DNA of 64,000 nt, taken from Psettodes erumei. Its lineage: Eukaryota; Chordata; Actinopteri; Pleuronectiformes; Psettodidae. Below the pieces are notes generated by a model. The model did no database searches and was not told the origin of the DNA. It was given only the letters and a program-made list of their open reading frames with translations. The stretch spans positions 124,001 to 188,000 of the forward strand of contig JAFBJZ010000433.1 in NCBI GenBank assembly GCA_016785225.1, in the 5' to 3' direction. Below are positions 1 through 12,385 of the stretch, in pieces. How positions within the stretch are numbered: the first letter of the stretch is position 1; each line of letters opens with the position of its first letter. The position numbers and the translations under genes are program-made.

Positions 1-4
1 CTGC

Positions 5-43
5 ATGTGTGTGTGTGTGTGTGTGTGCGCGCACGCGTGCACA
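5..43. repeat. (TG)n microsatellite running into alternating CG/CA
   Basis: A TG dinucleotide run continues without interruption of purine-pyrimidine alternation into GCGCGCACGCGTGCAC. This is simple sequence with left-handed (Z) DNA potential; no gene is associated with it. Confidence 0.9.
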
Positions 44-3000
44 GGTTCCCCAGGGTGAGAGCGAAAGGCTTAGTGCAGCAAAAGTACTCTGTGGCAGGTA
101 AATAAATATGCATACACACACACACTCATACACAAACACCAGACTCTGTCTACTAACTAGCCGTGTGAAACCAAATCAGTGTGGGCCAAGGGGAGGGTGT
201 GTGTCTATGTGTATGTGTATGTTTTAACGGGTTTAATTTTAACCAGACAACCAGTTGGATGACGCGAACTCACACCAGCAGAACACACACTCAGACTCTG
301 AGACTGTACAGTGTTATTGAAGGTAATTAGAGTCCAGTCTCTCACTGAAGTGAAATCCTGACAACTGCAAACATCAGTTCCAACACTCCTGAAGTTTAAC
401 GCTGAAGACTTTATGAAGTTAAATGCAGTCAGTTTCAAAGGTGGATGTGGAACTTGTTCCAACTGTCAGCCTTAAGTTTATTATACATTTAAACATGGAA
501 ATGTAAATATGATGATGTAATGATTATTAATTGATATCTAACTTAGTGTAAAGAAGTTAAGGTATAAAAGTTAAGCCTGGTAACACTGCTCCAGCACCAT
601 GGACAGCGACATAAGGATGTTCTTTCCTGTGTGTGTATTTGCTCTGGTTAGACATTTTCAATAGACATAGGGGAAATATACTGCCCTTTTCTTCATTTAA
701 GTGACTGCTACTTACTTTGCAGGGGGAGATTTTGCACGCAACATATAATTAAATTTATGATAGGTTTACAGTATACAGTTATGCAATTTTGATGCAATTG
801 TCTCCTGCTCAAAAGCAAGGGGAGAGTACAAGAAAATAATAACAAGAAAATAATAATGTCATTACTATATCTATCTATCTTTGGTTGGTTTAAGGCTGCA
901 GATACAGTCAACTTCCTAAATACTTTCTGTTCGAAGAACACAAAATCAACACACACTGACATCAATAGCTATGCTGCACATTGCACTTTATTCCTCATCT
1001 GAAGATGTAGTGGTGAAAAGAGATTTGGCATGCAACATTGCAAAAAGAAAAAATACTGTCAGTACATCTACACAGGCTGATCCTTTCAATTTGAGACAGA
1101 AAACAATATCTACATATACACAAACAGAGCAGACTGAAGGCGGCGCCTGTGTGAGTGTGATGCTCACACCCAGTAACAGTGATTTCCTGTCAGCCTGCAG
1201 CATCACAACAGGATGAATCCTTGTTACTGACAGCGACACATCACTATCAGATACAGTAGGAGTCTCTGTGTCTGTCCAACCAACAGGAACTCCGCCTACC
1301 TGCTTCACAGTGCTGAGCGTTAACATGAACCTGCACACCAACAAATACAAAGAGAGGGTCAATAGTTTGAAAATACACAATCTACAATAAAACACCACAA
1401 TAAGAAGATAGGAAAGAGAAAAAGAAGGAACGACAGGGGGAATATTAACTCAAAGAAAGACACTGAACTCAGAAAAAATCTTTCATGCATTACTGAAAAA
1501 GACTCCTGCATCTCCAGGCCTGAAAATCAAGGCTATGTCCAAAGCTGTGCAGAGATAAACACGTGTCATGAGCATGAGTCCGACAGACAGACCCAAAGAA
1601 AAAAACTCTTGGATTACATGAAAGATGCCCAAGAAAAGGTGATGAATCAGGGTTAATTTTAACACTTTGAAACCTCATATTTTCCCCTTTATAAATAAGG
1701 TATGTTAACATCAAACAAGACAACTTTACAGACAAAACTAAGCAGTGAGTGCAGGGATTATATAAAACACTGGTTTCAAACAAGAAACAGTCCAGAACAT
1801 AATCTCCTGCAAAACCACATCCTTAGCATAAGTAGCACAAGTAGCATAAATAATTAGTACAAATCGTTAGCTTCATATATGCTTACATGTGGACAAAAAC
1901 AAGCTAACTGTTTGCTCTTCTTCCCAGTCTGTGTGCTAAGCTAAGTTAATCAGCCAATGGGGATAGCATTATGCACTGTGTTGCTTTAGGTGTTCCAAAA
2001 AACTTTCACCAGAATCCAAAGTTTTGGAGCCTCTTTTAACATTTAGCATTTTATCACACAAAGTGGATTGTCCGCTGACATCTTTGCCACATCAACTTGA
2101 TGTGCTGTTTTAGTCTTCGTTTTTGCTTTAATCGTCCCACCTTGGATTTGCCTGACGAGAAAGGTGTTTTAAGGGTCTTAATTTGTTGTAGATTGGTAAA
2201 TCAGCCGTTTCATATGTAAACCTGAGACTTCCCCCTCTAATAAAAACATTAGTATCCCCTGTCGGCTGCAGCCTCATGAACACAGCGCAGAAACATGGTG
2301 ACACTTAGTTTTAGTAGCTGATGCACTCTTTTCATTTACACTCAATCAACTGTATTGATCCGGAAACCATGATTCACCAGCTACAGCTGCAGAACTGCAT
2401 TTGGTGCATATTCACACACACACATACACACACACAGAGAAAGAGAAGAAAACAAAAGGGTAAAAAAGAGAGGAAAAGATCAGAAAGAGAGCAGGTGAAA
2501 CTCAATCCATCCATTACCTTTGAGAGCAAGTGACCTCGTATGTGTGTGTGTGTCTGTGTGTGAGTCTCCCCTTGTGACTCTTTGCATCAAGGGAAGGGAA
2601 ACTTAAATCAGCAATTAAGGTAAATAATTAACGAGCTGGACAATGTATTATTAATGAGACTGACGGCCTAATTGCTCTCCGCTTTATACAAACAGATACC
2701 ACCTGAAGATAGATAGAGAGAGGTAAGGGGAGGGGGGATGATAACAAAAGCGGATGGTGCAAGGGGTGGTGCAACGGACAGATGGAAATGAAAGCAATGA
2801 AAGTAAAAATAAAGATGTGTACAAACAATCGTCACAGATGGAGACTGAAAGGCAAATGAATATATGTAATAATAAAAAAGGAAAAAGGAGCACATCCCAA
2901 GGTGATTTCAGGTCTTCAGTCACATGCAAAGCTTCATTGACATGATTAACAAGATATTCAGTGCAGATATTTCTGGTCTACTTAGAATGATGATCTCTTA

Positions 3001-5824
3001 TTGTTTTCAATGTGCCCCCCTGACTTTTTCTTGTACACAACCATCAGGCCACTGTTTCCCAATGATCAACCCTTCCAGTCTAACAAGGTATCTGTTAAAG
3101 TAGGGGCTGATTTTCCAAAGGTTATTTAGGTTGTCAAGTGGAGGATTTTCTCATCATCTTTAGGGAAGCTGTCATGTAATCAACCATGCTCAGCTGCAGA
3201 GGATGAACCATGGCCTTTCCTTCCATCATTGGTACAAATTTGCTAACAAATACGCAGATTAGGAGGGAGGTGTTTGTCTGTTATGTTAGTTCAGAGTTCT
3301 CCAAAGCTGCATTGACATGATTCATACAGAGCCGGAGTCAGGATATAGTTATCCTTTGTTTTGAGTGAGAGTTTTGTGTTGGAACTATTTCTTGGGAAAG
3401 AGCTTGTCACAGTGACTCTGTCAAAGGTGTTTCCCAAGGTCTTGTCACAAGTTGCCAGGTTTGGTACCATTGTGAGAGCAAAGCCAAAACTTGAGGTCAC
3501 TGAAGTGCTATAGCTATAGATGCAGGATAACTGTAATGGGTGGATGGCTATGCTGTTGTTTGTCAGCAAATAATTCCAAAATACATAAATTACATTTATG
3601 TCTGCAGCCTCTTGTTAAGTTGCAGGTTTTTGGATGGTGGAAGGAAACCATAGCCCCTGAAAAACACACACAGGGGTGAGGAGAGCATGCTAACCCAGAG
3701 AGAGAGACAAGCGAGTTGTTTCTTCCTACTTCCAGTCTAACCTCCAGCTATTAACACACAGACAAGATATTGATGCTTTAAAATCTAATTGTTTCTGTTT
3801 CCACACATTTCCCAAAACTATCCTTTAAATATTTTTGTCAGAACTGATAAATTTTAATTACATTGTTGCATTCTTCAGATTTTGACTGTATGTAATGAAC
3901 ATTGCAGCCTTTTAAATAAAAAAAGTATTTATTTTAATTCTGCAACTCTCCAAAGGTCTGTATTAAAATATAGATGATTGCATGCTCATTGTATGTGCAA
4001 AAAAATAAATACATAAGAGTATAGGAATATAAAATTTTCTTCCACAACAATATTCAAATTCTTACAAACGTGATATCTGTAGAGTGGAAAACATTGGTGA
4101 TGTTTCTGTAATATTTGTGCCCAAGTGTCATCACTCTCCTCGTTCGCTTCCTCCACTTCACTTAGTGTATATCAAGTTGCCCAGACAGAAGCCTGTTAAT
4201 TGCAGAGAGATTACAGTTTGAGTGGGTGAGAGTGTGTATGCATCAGGTTGATATTGGATTGAGATCATGTAGACTGCATTAAACACCTAGTGACATGTCT
4301 GTGCAGTGGAACACATGAACACACTGTCTGTCTGTCTGTCTGAGTGACTGGAGGAATGATAATCTGTATACAGTCGTGCACGTCGCTGCAACCTGCAGAA
4401 TCACACTTCAAATCAATAACAATTACTGGTTCCCTCGCAGCTCAAAGTCCAAACTTCAGACCCAAACTATGTGCTGTCAATGCCTCAACATAACTAAACA
4501 AAATGTTAATCATGCACTGGGAAGTGAACATTTTGCAGGTATGTAACTATGCTGCTACATTCATTCCAAACATGAATCTACATGTATTTGCTATTTTAGA
4601 ATTGAACTGCATATAAATGTATTTTCCAGGAGACAGTGTTGAGACTAATTGATCTCCTGATTCTGGAAATCCTGAACACAATTCATACCTAAATTTAAAA
4701 AAAACAACAACAACATTTCAATAAAAGTTTTTAGTCGCAACTAGACTCCCAGATCACTCACCTTCCTGTGCTGGTCACCAGTGTCACTGAGCGTTAGAAC
4801 TGTCTCCGCTTGGTCTTGTTAAGCAGGTGGACGTAAACCTCTGGACTTTAGTCAGGCCCCGGACTTTGAAGAGAAGCATCTAATCTTTATGGCATGAGGT
4901 CAGTGCGGAGACATGAGCAGAGATAGGGCAGAGATATGAAGGAGGTGTCGCAAGAGCCAAGAGATACAGTCCTGCTTGCTGTGCCAACACATCAGGCTCT
5001 GTGCAATTTTGCATGTGTGGACCTTTGACGTGCCTGCACCTTTATGGATTTTACACATTGTGTGTGCAAGGTGTTCTCTCAAGAGTCTGTTAATTTTGAA
5101 TCCCGCATGAAAAATAAAAGGTTGCAGCCCAATAAAGGAATAAAATCAATGAGGATGATGTGATTTTACACCTGTTTGTGCACCCTCTGCATCTCTTTAC
5201 CTGATCTCCTTGTACTTTGCCTCATTGAACAGACTTAGCCCTTTGTTCCTCAAATTCAACCAGATTACATTCACATTACATTCAACCTGCAAAGTTTATC
5301 ATCAGACAGGTAATCATTAGACTTGATATTCATTACTGAGGTCATAGTGCATAATGATTTTGTACTGGAGTGCATTATACCGACATGAGTTCCTAATATT
5401 CTAGCCGCTCTCATGTATAGAAATTGGGTGGACATAATATTCCAAACACCACACAAATTACATCACAATAATAAACATTAACAATTCAGTGAAATCCTCA
5501 AGACTGAACATTATTGTCATTATTGTCACACTAGACTGTACAAGTGGACCTCATGATGTGGCCAGTGAGTGTAAATACTTTATAATCCATACATTTTACT
5601 CTTAACATAATTTCCACAAACTAATATTATGCTGCATCGCCCCAACTGCTGTAGTAAATATTTACAAGTTAAAGTACTGCTTCATGAAATTGAAGAATAT
5701 TTTAGTGACAGAGGATTTCGACAGAGAGTGAGGGAAGGAGTGAGATGAGCACAAATGGACGTAGCTTATAGTTCTGAAAACCTACGCCAATGCAGAAAAC
5801 CTGTAATTATAGACCTGTATTCTA
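44..5824. other. Non-coding stretch, no gene recognised
   Basis: Only short chance open frames are present, with no splice-consistent coding signal on either strand. The block is AT-rich with short CA/TG runs near 115-135, 2415-2440 and 2540-2565. Around 1,915-1,960 it holds a short repeat whose core (gtgctaagctaagtt) recurs in the opposite orientation near 41,245-41,265, which suggests an old interspersed repeat. Confidence 0.6.
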
Positions 5825-6060
5825 TTGAAAAGCCATTAGGGGGCGACTCCACTTGATGGTTTGTATTGATGTCTATGAGAAAATGATTCTAATTGTCACT
5901 GGATTGATGACATCAGGAAACACACCAGCTCCACCCTGTCATCCAAATATCGTTACATTCAGTTTCCAAAAAAAAAACCCAAGGTGGCGCAGGCCAAATA
6001 GCCAAACTCAAGGCTTCAAAACGGCAGCTCACAAACCAAGGGGTGACGTCACGGTGGGTT
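5825..6060 (+). repeat. Interspersed repeat, MITE/SINE-like, family not assigned
   Basis: The segment begins near 'gccattagggggcgactcc' and ends near 'ggggtgacgtcacggtggg'. Both blocks look like a multicopy element I have seen in other teleost genomes. This is recollection, since no second full copy is visible here. It contains a CRE-like TGACGTCA palindrome near 6,045. No coding capacity. Confidence 0.45.
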
Positions 6061-6657
6061 GACACTTTGCAAAGACAGGAGAAAGAAAGAAATACTGGAG
6101 AAAAAGAGAGCTGGAAAAGTAAAGAAGGTGCATCTGATCTTAGTTTGATTTGATAGGATCCATCTTTTCATCCATCGTGTAGCTCAGGTAGTGTAAGAAG
6201 AACAAAGATTTAGCGGATCTCAGGGAAACACAGGAGAGTTGCAAGGAGGGCCAGAAGGAGGGACACATGAACAAAAATGAGGCGAAGAAGAGGTGGAAGG
6301 GAAGAGTGAATGCAGGTGCTCTAAAAACAACAGTACGGAGGACACAATTAAAAGCTGTAGTAATGCTTGTGACATATACTCATACTTAAATAATATAATA
6401 AATAAACATTAAATAAAATGGATTAAACTTCACACTGAGACATGATACTAATATTTTAAATCTCCATTATTAATACACATCTATAAACCTGTGGCCAAAT
6501 CATGAAATATGTGCGTTACACAAAACGAGACAAGCAGCAAAACACTGGAGATCGCTTTACCCGTTGGTGTTTGCCTACCTGTATAAATCGTGCAGTTGAC
6601 TGTTGACCTGAACAGGATTAAGATGATATCAATGAGGAGTCAGCAGACGCGACAAGG
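6061..6657. other. Non-coding stretch, nothing recognised
   Basis: AG-rich then AT-rich sequence, with no open frame of note, no RNA gene and no clear repeat. Confidence 0.5.
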
Positions 6658-6980
6658 TAGTGATGTGCACATTAATATAGAAATATCGATACTTTCGATC
6701 TTAACATTTCTGTTCTAGGATCGATTCTTAAATGAAAATATGTATTTTATCATCAACAGGGACACACTAGAAATTACCAAAGCTAACACCGGGATCTATT
6801 ACGAATAAAAGCTGGTTGATAGGAATTACTTCTTCTGCTTGACGTAGTCTACGAACTACTGTTCCATATATACGTAAACCACTAAACAGTGTTGAGTTGA
6901 CATTTAATTCCTTTATTCTTAAAACCATGGAATAACTTTGAAATGATGTAAACTGATATAAAAAAATATACCAGCTAGAT
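6658..6980 (+). mobile_element. Non-autonomous DNA transposon, TAGTGATG-ended MITE, copy 1
   Basis: Starts with TAGTGATGTG and aligns collinearly with the reverse complement of 22,204-22,454. Shared blocks include 'ggttgataggaattact' and 'aaacagtgttgagtt'. The second copy has matching inverted ends (CTAGTGATG and CATCACTAG). The right end of this copy is degraded. It has no coding capacity and looks like a MITE. A hAT origin is a guess; no target duplication is clear. Confidence 0.55.
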
Positions 6981-7444
6981 AAATAAATAAGGTCATTCAG
7001 AATGAAATAAATGATACAATAAATAGCGAATAAAGACCGGGAGATGCTCTATGCAGTGTAATCTTCTTCATCATTAAAGAATGAGTAGTCTTATTTGAAA
7101 TGTTTTTATTTCCCTTTTCTGAACATATTGACACATTTTCTACAAAGTAATAGTGTCGTATTAGTAGCGGAGATACCAGCCTGGGTTTTATTTTGTATCG
7201 GTTCGGAAAGGAAATCAGCGGTATCGCATCTACCACAAAGCTGATATCAGTTTTATTGCGGTCCTTTCACACAAGTTGCCACTTACTTTCTGTCACACTC
7301 ACAGTAACGACGTCAATGATAACTGTCATGACTGCTCCAAGATTTTCTGATTTACCCTCAGTTCCTTCGAGCAGAAGAAATAGTAGCTCTATGATGGAAA
7401 GTTGGCTGAAAGAGAGACAAACACACGCAATACTCAGACTGTAG

Positions 7445-7483
<39 letters not shown>

Positions 7484-7730
7484 CATCCATATAACTGATG
7501 CCGCAGCCATTATGCGGTCTGTGGGTTACTACCTCTTTCTTCACCGCTCCATTTTTTTATGCTCGTATGTGTCCGCGTGCACCTCTCCCTCTCTCACTCG
7601 GTTTTGTCAGGACACGGGGAGTTGCGGTCGGAGAGAATTGTGGGAGGACAAGGCCGATAGATAAACACCACATCCCGGTGAGGGTAGTGTCAAATCTGCC
7701 TCATTATCAACATAAACCCATTGTTTTTCA

Positions 7731-7783
<53 letters not shown>

Positions 7784-8639
7784 ACGTGTTTCTCACACGG
7801 TCCAACAGTAGCTTGTTGTACTTACTACTGAAGTAACTAAACGCACTCCACTGTTTCCCAAAAAAGATTTCTTTATAAAAGATTTCCAAAAGATTCAAGT
7901 TCAGTTCATCAAACTGGCCACAATAAAAACTAAACTGACTGTCCAACACTGTGAAGTAAAATAATAACAACTGCGAAATAATCTACCCTAACCACTTTAC
8001 TTAATACTTATCTGTGTATGCTACACTATTTATATTTTGATATTCCCACTTAATCTTTTCTTACTTATAGTCCATCAACCTTATTTTTGTTTTGTATATA
8101 ATTTCTATACATAAATGCCAGGGTAGTGCATCTTGTAAATAATAACCTTACTTTTATATTATTTTTATATTAGAACTTTGGGGTATGTACATAGTTAAAC
8201 ATTTTTAAAATATATTTCTAATTTTTTAATTTTTAATTTTTATATTTTGTTTTGGACAGTGGCAAACTCAAAATAACAGTGGACATGCAGAATATCACAT
8301 AATAATCTGATTTACAAATTGGAATGAGATTAATTTAGCATGATCGTGCTCCCATGAGGAGGAAGTCTTCAGATTATTATGCCCTTACTTGAACATCACT
8401 TCATCACTTGTTTCTGTTTTATTTATGTAGCTAGTCGAGTTGGAACCTATTTTAACTGTTTTTATATATTTATTGGAAAGTTTAATCCACAGCAATACAT
8501 CATGTTTTATCCTGATTTTTGATATGTTAATTATCCTGGTTTCTGACAGGACATTAAATATTTTACACATTTAAACTTCAAACTGCACACCAATGACAGT
8601 TTCTGTCAGTTTCCTTTCATCAAATCTTGGGATGGGGAT
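6981..8639. other. Non-coding stretch with microsatellites
   Basis: Contains a (CT)n run at 7,448-7,478 and a compound (TC)n(TG)n run at 7,731-7,782. The part between them, about 7,490-7,700, is richer in CpG than its surroundings but gives no spliced coding signal. The rest is AT-rich with no gene seen. Confidence 0.6.
7731..7782. repeat. Compound (TC)n(TG)n microsatellite
   Basis: An uninterrupted TC run passes directly into a TG run. Simple sequence, likely length-polymorphic. Confidence 0.95.
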
Positions 8640-8990
8640 CATTCATTTTCATCATTTTTGAGACTGCCATATGATTTTGGTCTGTATTGATACTTTTCTG
8701 CTATTTGGTGGAAAGATTCAAGATTCAACGGTGAATTCTTTACTGATTTATTGTGAATCATTATCATTGAGAATATGTATACATAATATGTGTACCTTGG
8801 GTGGAGGGTGATTATGCTGCACATTGAGTTGATGTTGATGTTGGTGGAATAAAGATGGGTGCTTTCACTTTCGATCACGATTAAGCTCTGCGTGTGTTGA
8901 AGAGAGAGTGGGACAGACAGGGAAATAAATGAACTGAACAATACGCTGCATTTTTAAATGTTGCTTAAAAAAGAAAAAGTCTCAATAACA
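8640..8990. repeat. Old interspersed repeat, related to 15,725-15,845
   Basis: The 8,850-8,960 part aligns loosely with 15,740-15,835: 'cactttcgatcacgattaagctc' versus 'aactttccatcacgactcagctc' (compared in short blocks), followed by similar 'gctgcattttaaatg' ends. Divergence is high. The element class is unknown. Confidence 0.35.
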
Positions 8991-9145
8991 TGTCAATAAG
9001 TTCAGCTATCCCTAAACAAGACTAGACTATTTTTACTTATTGTTCTTGTACCTATGGCTCTTGTCCATGTCTTCACCAACTCACTTGCAGATGGACCAAA
9101 CTGTGAGTTTGTTGAATGGTGTGAAATATCTCTCCAGTCCTTCCT

Positions 9146-9480
9146 TCTCTTCATTGGCTCCCTGTTCTCTTCAGAATCTGATTTAAGTCCTTGCTGACTG
9201 ATTTTAAAGCTGTAAATGGTCAAGCCCAATCTTACATCACAGACCTTATTCTCCTTTCACATTTTCCCACGGTCACACCAAAAGTTAAAATGTGACAGAG
9301 CTTTTGCAACTTTTATGGAACCACTTATCTTTAGAAATTAGGTCTGCTCCTTCCATCTCAATGACTGCACTCCTGGATTTGTCCATGGTTTCTCCTGACA
9401 TTTTTGCTTTTATGTGATATTGTAATATACACATTTGATGCACGGCATTTTGGTCAGCTCAAGCTATGTTTTCGAAATAA
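9146..9480 (+). pseudogene. Relic of a CR1/L2-type LINE 3' end
   Basis: A frame-broken segment reads LTDFKAVNGQAQSYITDLIL and then decays. This resembles the 'FKALNGLAPSYL' region near the C-terminus of ORF2 in fish L2/CR1-like LINEs. That likeness is from memory of the family, and there is no catalytic motif to confirm it. It could be another non-LTR clade. Confidence 0.35.
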
Positions 9481-9645
9481 ACTTTACTCACTGACTTAAA
9501 ACGTAACCGTTTTGTGGCAGAAGCTAATGCCAATATCGAGCTCTGATGTGTCCAGTCTGTTAAAAGCCCCGACAGCAAGGATGATACACTGCTTTTTGTC
9601 TGATCCGCACATTTCTACAGAGTATGTCCAATGAAGCAGGTTCCC

Positions 9646-10147
9646 TGTGATGGTTCAGTTTCTGTTCTGCTTTTCAGCTGCTTCCCTTTCCCTCTTTTGT
9701 TTTTTTTCTCTCTGTTCCCAGGCAGTGGCAGGAGGCGTGGCTGGTCCCCCGACAAGCAGATGAGACATACCTGACACTCATCATCAGCAATCACTCTGCC
9801 CCTACAAAAACCCAGCTCTCCCTTCACTCTGAGCCAGGTGATTGCCATATCATCCCGCATTCCTTGGCTGTTCTCTTGATTACCTCCACGGCCATGCTCC
9901 AAATTCTGCACACCGTGCTCTGCTCTCCTGCGCTTCTTGGTCCACAGCTCCCTCCGTGTCATTCCCAATGCCAACCCAACTCATGTTCATCAAAAATGCA
10001 CAGTCTGGTGTCTCCAAGCAGTTCTGAAGTTTTCAGTTAACAGTCAACTTCTAACAAGACAATTAAAACAGGAATTGGCAGACAACCCCCCACACACACA
10101 CACACATTTTCAGCACTGCACACTCCACCCCATCTCCATCTGTGAGC
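9646..10147 (+). repeat. 5' LTR of the Gypsy element
   Basis: Begins TGTGATGGTTCAG and matches the 3' LTR at 13,611 over about the first 140 bp, then again over 'caacttctaacaag' and 'attaaaacaggaattggcag' and up to 'ccatctccatctgtgag'. About 240 bp (9,791-10,035) have no counterpart in the 3' LTR. The 3' boundary is uncertain because the retained gag frame starts almost immediately after it. Confidence 0.75.
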
Positions 10148-10151
10148 ATCT

Positions 10152-10919
10152 GTGGCGTCTCAAGGAGCGCTTATCGCCCAACACGAGGCAGCGCTCAAGA
10201 AAACCCTGGAGGTCCTCCAACAACTCGCCACCAGCATGTCCCAGCTCGATGACCGGCTGGGCCAAGTCGAAGAAGAGCAGAAGCTTTGGGCTGTCTCTCC
10301 CACCTCCAGTCCACCTCGACGGACTTCTGTCTCCTCAGGACCCGTCGGTGGCCACCCAGCAGAGGTGACATGGCCTCAGACCAGTGCTGAGGTGCCTATG
10401 CAGCTAGGGCAAGCCAGACTATCCCCAGCAGAGAGGCAGCGAAGGAGTCGTCTTGGCCTCTGCCTCTGCTGTGGCCAGGAGGGACACCTCCAGGCCAGGT
10501 GCCCGGTCCTACCACAACGGCAGGACTCGCCGACCGGCGAAGGTACACCTGGGGCCCATCCAGTCCAGTCCATGACCTCCTTGGAAAGCAAGAGAATCCA
10601 GGTCCAAGGTATGTTGCACTGGCCGAACGCAGCCCAGCCCGTTCGGGTCCTGGTGGATTCAGGCGCCAATGACAGCTTCATCGACGAGGAGCTAGTCAGT
10701 CAGGCCAACATCCCCACCGTTACTCTCCCAAAACCCAAGGAGGTCCTAGCACTAGACGACAGACAGTTAGCGAGAATAACCCACCGCACCAAACCCATTT
10801 CCCTCAGTATCTCGGGTAGCCACCATGAACAGATAGAGCTTTACATCATTTCCTTGCCCACATCCTGTGTCGTGGTAGGGTTACCCTGGCTAAAGAAACA
10901 CCAGAAACCAGCTAATTGA
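10152..10919 (+). pseudogene. Gypsy gag remnant plus aspartic protease
   Basis: The 255-codon open frame begins at a GTG, so the original start is lost or lies elsewhere. An N-terminal helical segment (about residues 1-45) is followed by a short Pro/Ser linker. A CCHC zinc knuckle (C-x2-C-x4-H-x4-C, about residues 103-116) binds the RNA genome in related elements. A retropepsin-like domain starts near residue 165, with active-site Asp-Ser-Gly in VDSGAND. Gag of this family normally carries a capsid domain of roughly 200 residues between the helix and the knuckle; here only about 50 residues lie there, so the capsid core appears deleted. The frame ends at a stop just where protease should run on towards reverse transcriptase. 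Confidence 0.8.
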
Positions 10920-10923
10920 CTGA

Positions 10924-12284
10924 TCTGCTGGCTCCATAGTTAGCTGGAGCGCCTTTTGTCATGCAAACTGCCTCCGCTCTGCCATTCCCACCAGTGTTTC
11001 CACCTCCCAGAGCCCCCCTGAGGAGATTGACCTGTCAGGTGTCCCCAGGGAGTACCATGACCTGGAGCTGGTGTTTAACAAGGACAAGGCCCTCTCTTTG
11101 CCTCCACATAGACCCTATGACTGTGCTATCGACCTGCTCCCAGGAGCTTCTCTCCCGTCCAAGAGGCTATACAATCTCTCCAGGCCAGAAAAGGAAGCCA
11201 TGGAGGCATACCTCCAAGACTCCCTGGCTTCCGGCCTCATTCGGCCCTCATCATCTCCCCTGGGGGCTGGAGCCTTCTTTGTGGAGAAGAAGGATGGTAC
11301 CCTGTGCCCATGCATAGACTACACCGGGTTAAACGAGATAACAATAAAGAATAAATACCCGCTGCCACTGATCGACTCGGCTTTTGCCCCCCTCCACGAC
11401 GCGGCGATTTTCATCAAACTAGACCTGAGAAATGCTTACCACTTGGTGAGAATTAGGGAGGCGGACGAGTGGAAAACAGCATTTAACACACATCTAGGGC
11501 ACTTTGAGTTCCTTGTAATGCCCTTTGGATTAACCAATGCACTGGCAGTCTTCCAGGCCCTGGTTAATGACGTCCTACGGGACATGCTGAATAGATTTGT
11601 GTTTGTTTATCTGGATGACATCTTAATTTTTTCCAAGATTAAGGAGGACCATGTACTGCATATGTCAGGGTTGTGTTAAAAAGACTCCTCGAAAACACAC
11701 TTCTTGTTAAGGCAGAAAAGTGTGAATTTAGTGTTTCCTCCGTATTGTTCCTGGGGTTCATCGTGAAGCAGGGCCAATTGGAACCTGACCCGGCCAAAAT
11801 CAAGGCTGTCTTAGAATGGCCTGTTCCGACCACACGTATGCACCTCCAGAGGTTCTTGGGGTTTGGCAACTTCTACAGATGCTTTATTAAGAACTACAGC
11901 AGGTTGGCAGCCCCACTCACTCAGTTGTCATCAATTAAGGTAGCCTTTGATTGGACTTCAGCGGCACAGGTGGCATTTGACACCCTCAAAGAGAAGTTCT
12001 CAAGTGCCCTTGTGCTAGTACACCTGGATCCCCATCAGCAATTCATCATGGAGGTCGACGCCTCGGACTCAGGAGTGGGTGCCGTATTGTCCCAGCGATC
12101 CCCAGTCGACCACAAGCTCCACCCCTGCACCTTCTACTCCAGACACCTCTCCCCAGCTGAGAGAAACTACGATGTAGGCAACCGGGAGCTGCTGGCCATT
12201 GTTCTGGCCTTGCAGGAGTGGAGACACTGGCTTGAAGGTGCGGAACACCCGTTCATTGTCTCGACAGATCACAAAAATCTATAA
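10924..12284 (+). pseudogene. Gypsy reverse transcriptase and RNase H remnant
   Basis: The first part, to about 11,670, has the reverse-transcriptase fingers and palm: a KKDGTL motif, LDLRNAYH, the MPFGLTNA block and the catalytic YLDD box. A frameshift near 11,655-11,680 moves the frame. The second part (11,673-12,284) holds the thumb/connection region and RNase H, with VDASDSGVGAVL (first catalytic Asp), RNYDVGNRELLA (Glu) and STDHKNL (Asp). RNase H is cut by an in-frame stop right after DHKNL. The domain order is that of Ty3/Gypsy. The breaks show that this copy is dead. Confidence 0.88.
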
Positions 12285-12385
12285 TATTTACAATCTGCTC
12301 GTTAAATTCCCGTCAGGCTCGGTAGGCCCTCTTCCTGGGATGGTTCAATTTCACCCTTACCTACCGTCCGGGGTCGCGAAACACC

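Noticed and set aside
9937..10368. 143-codon frame overlapping the 5' LTR and gag
   Set aside because: It crosses the LTR and is out of frame with the CCHC/protease frame.
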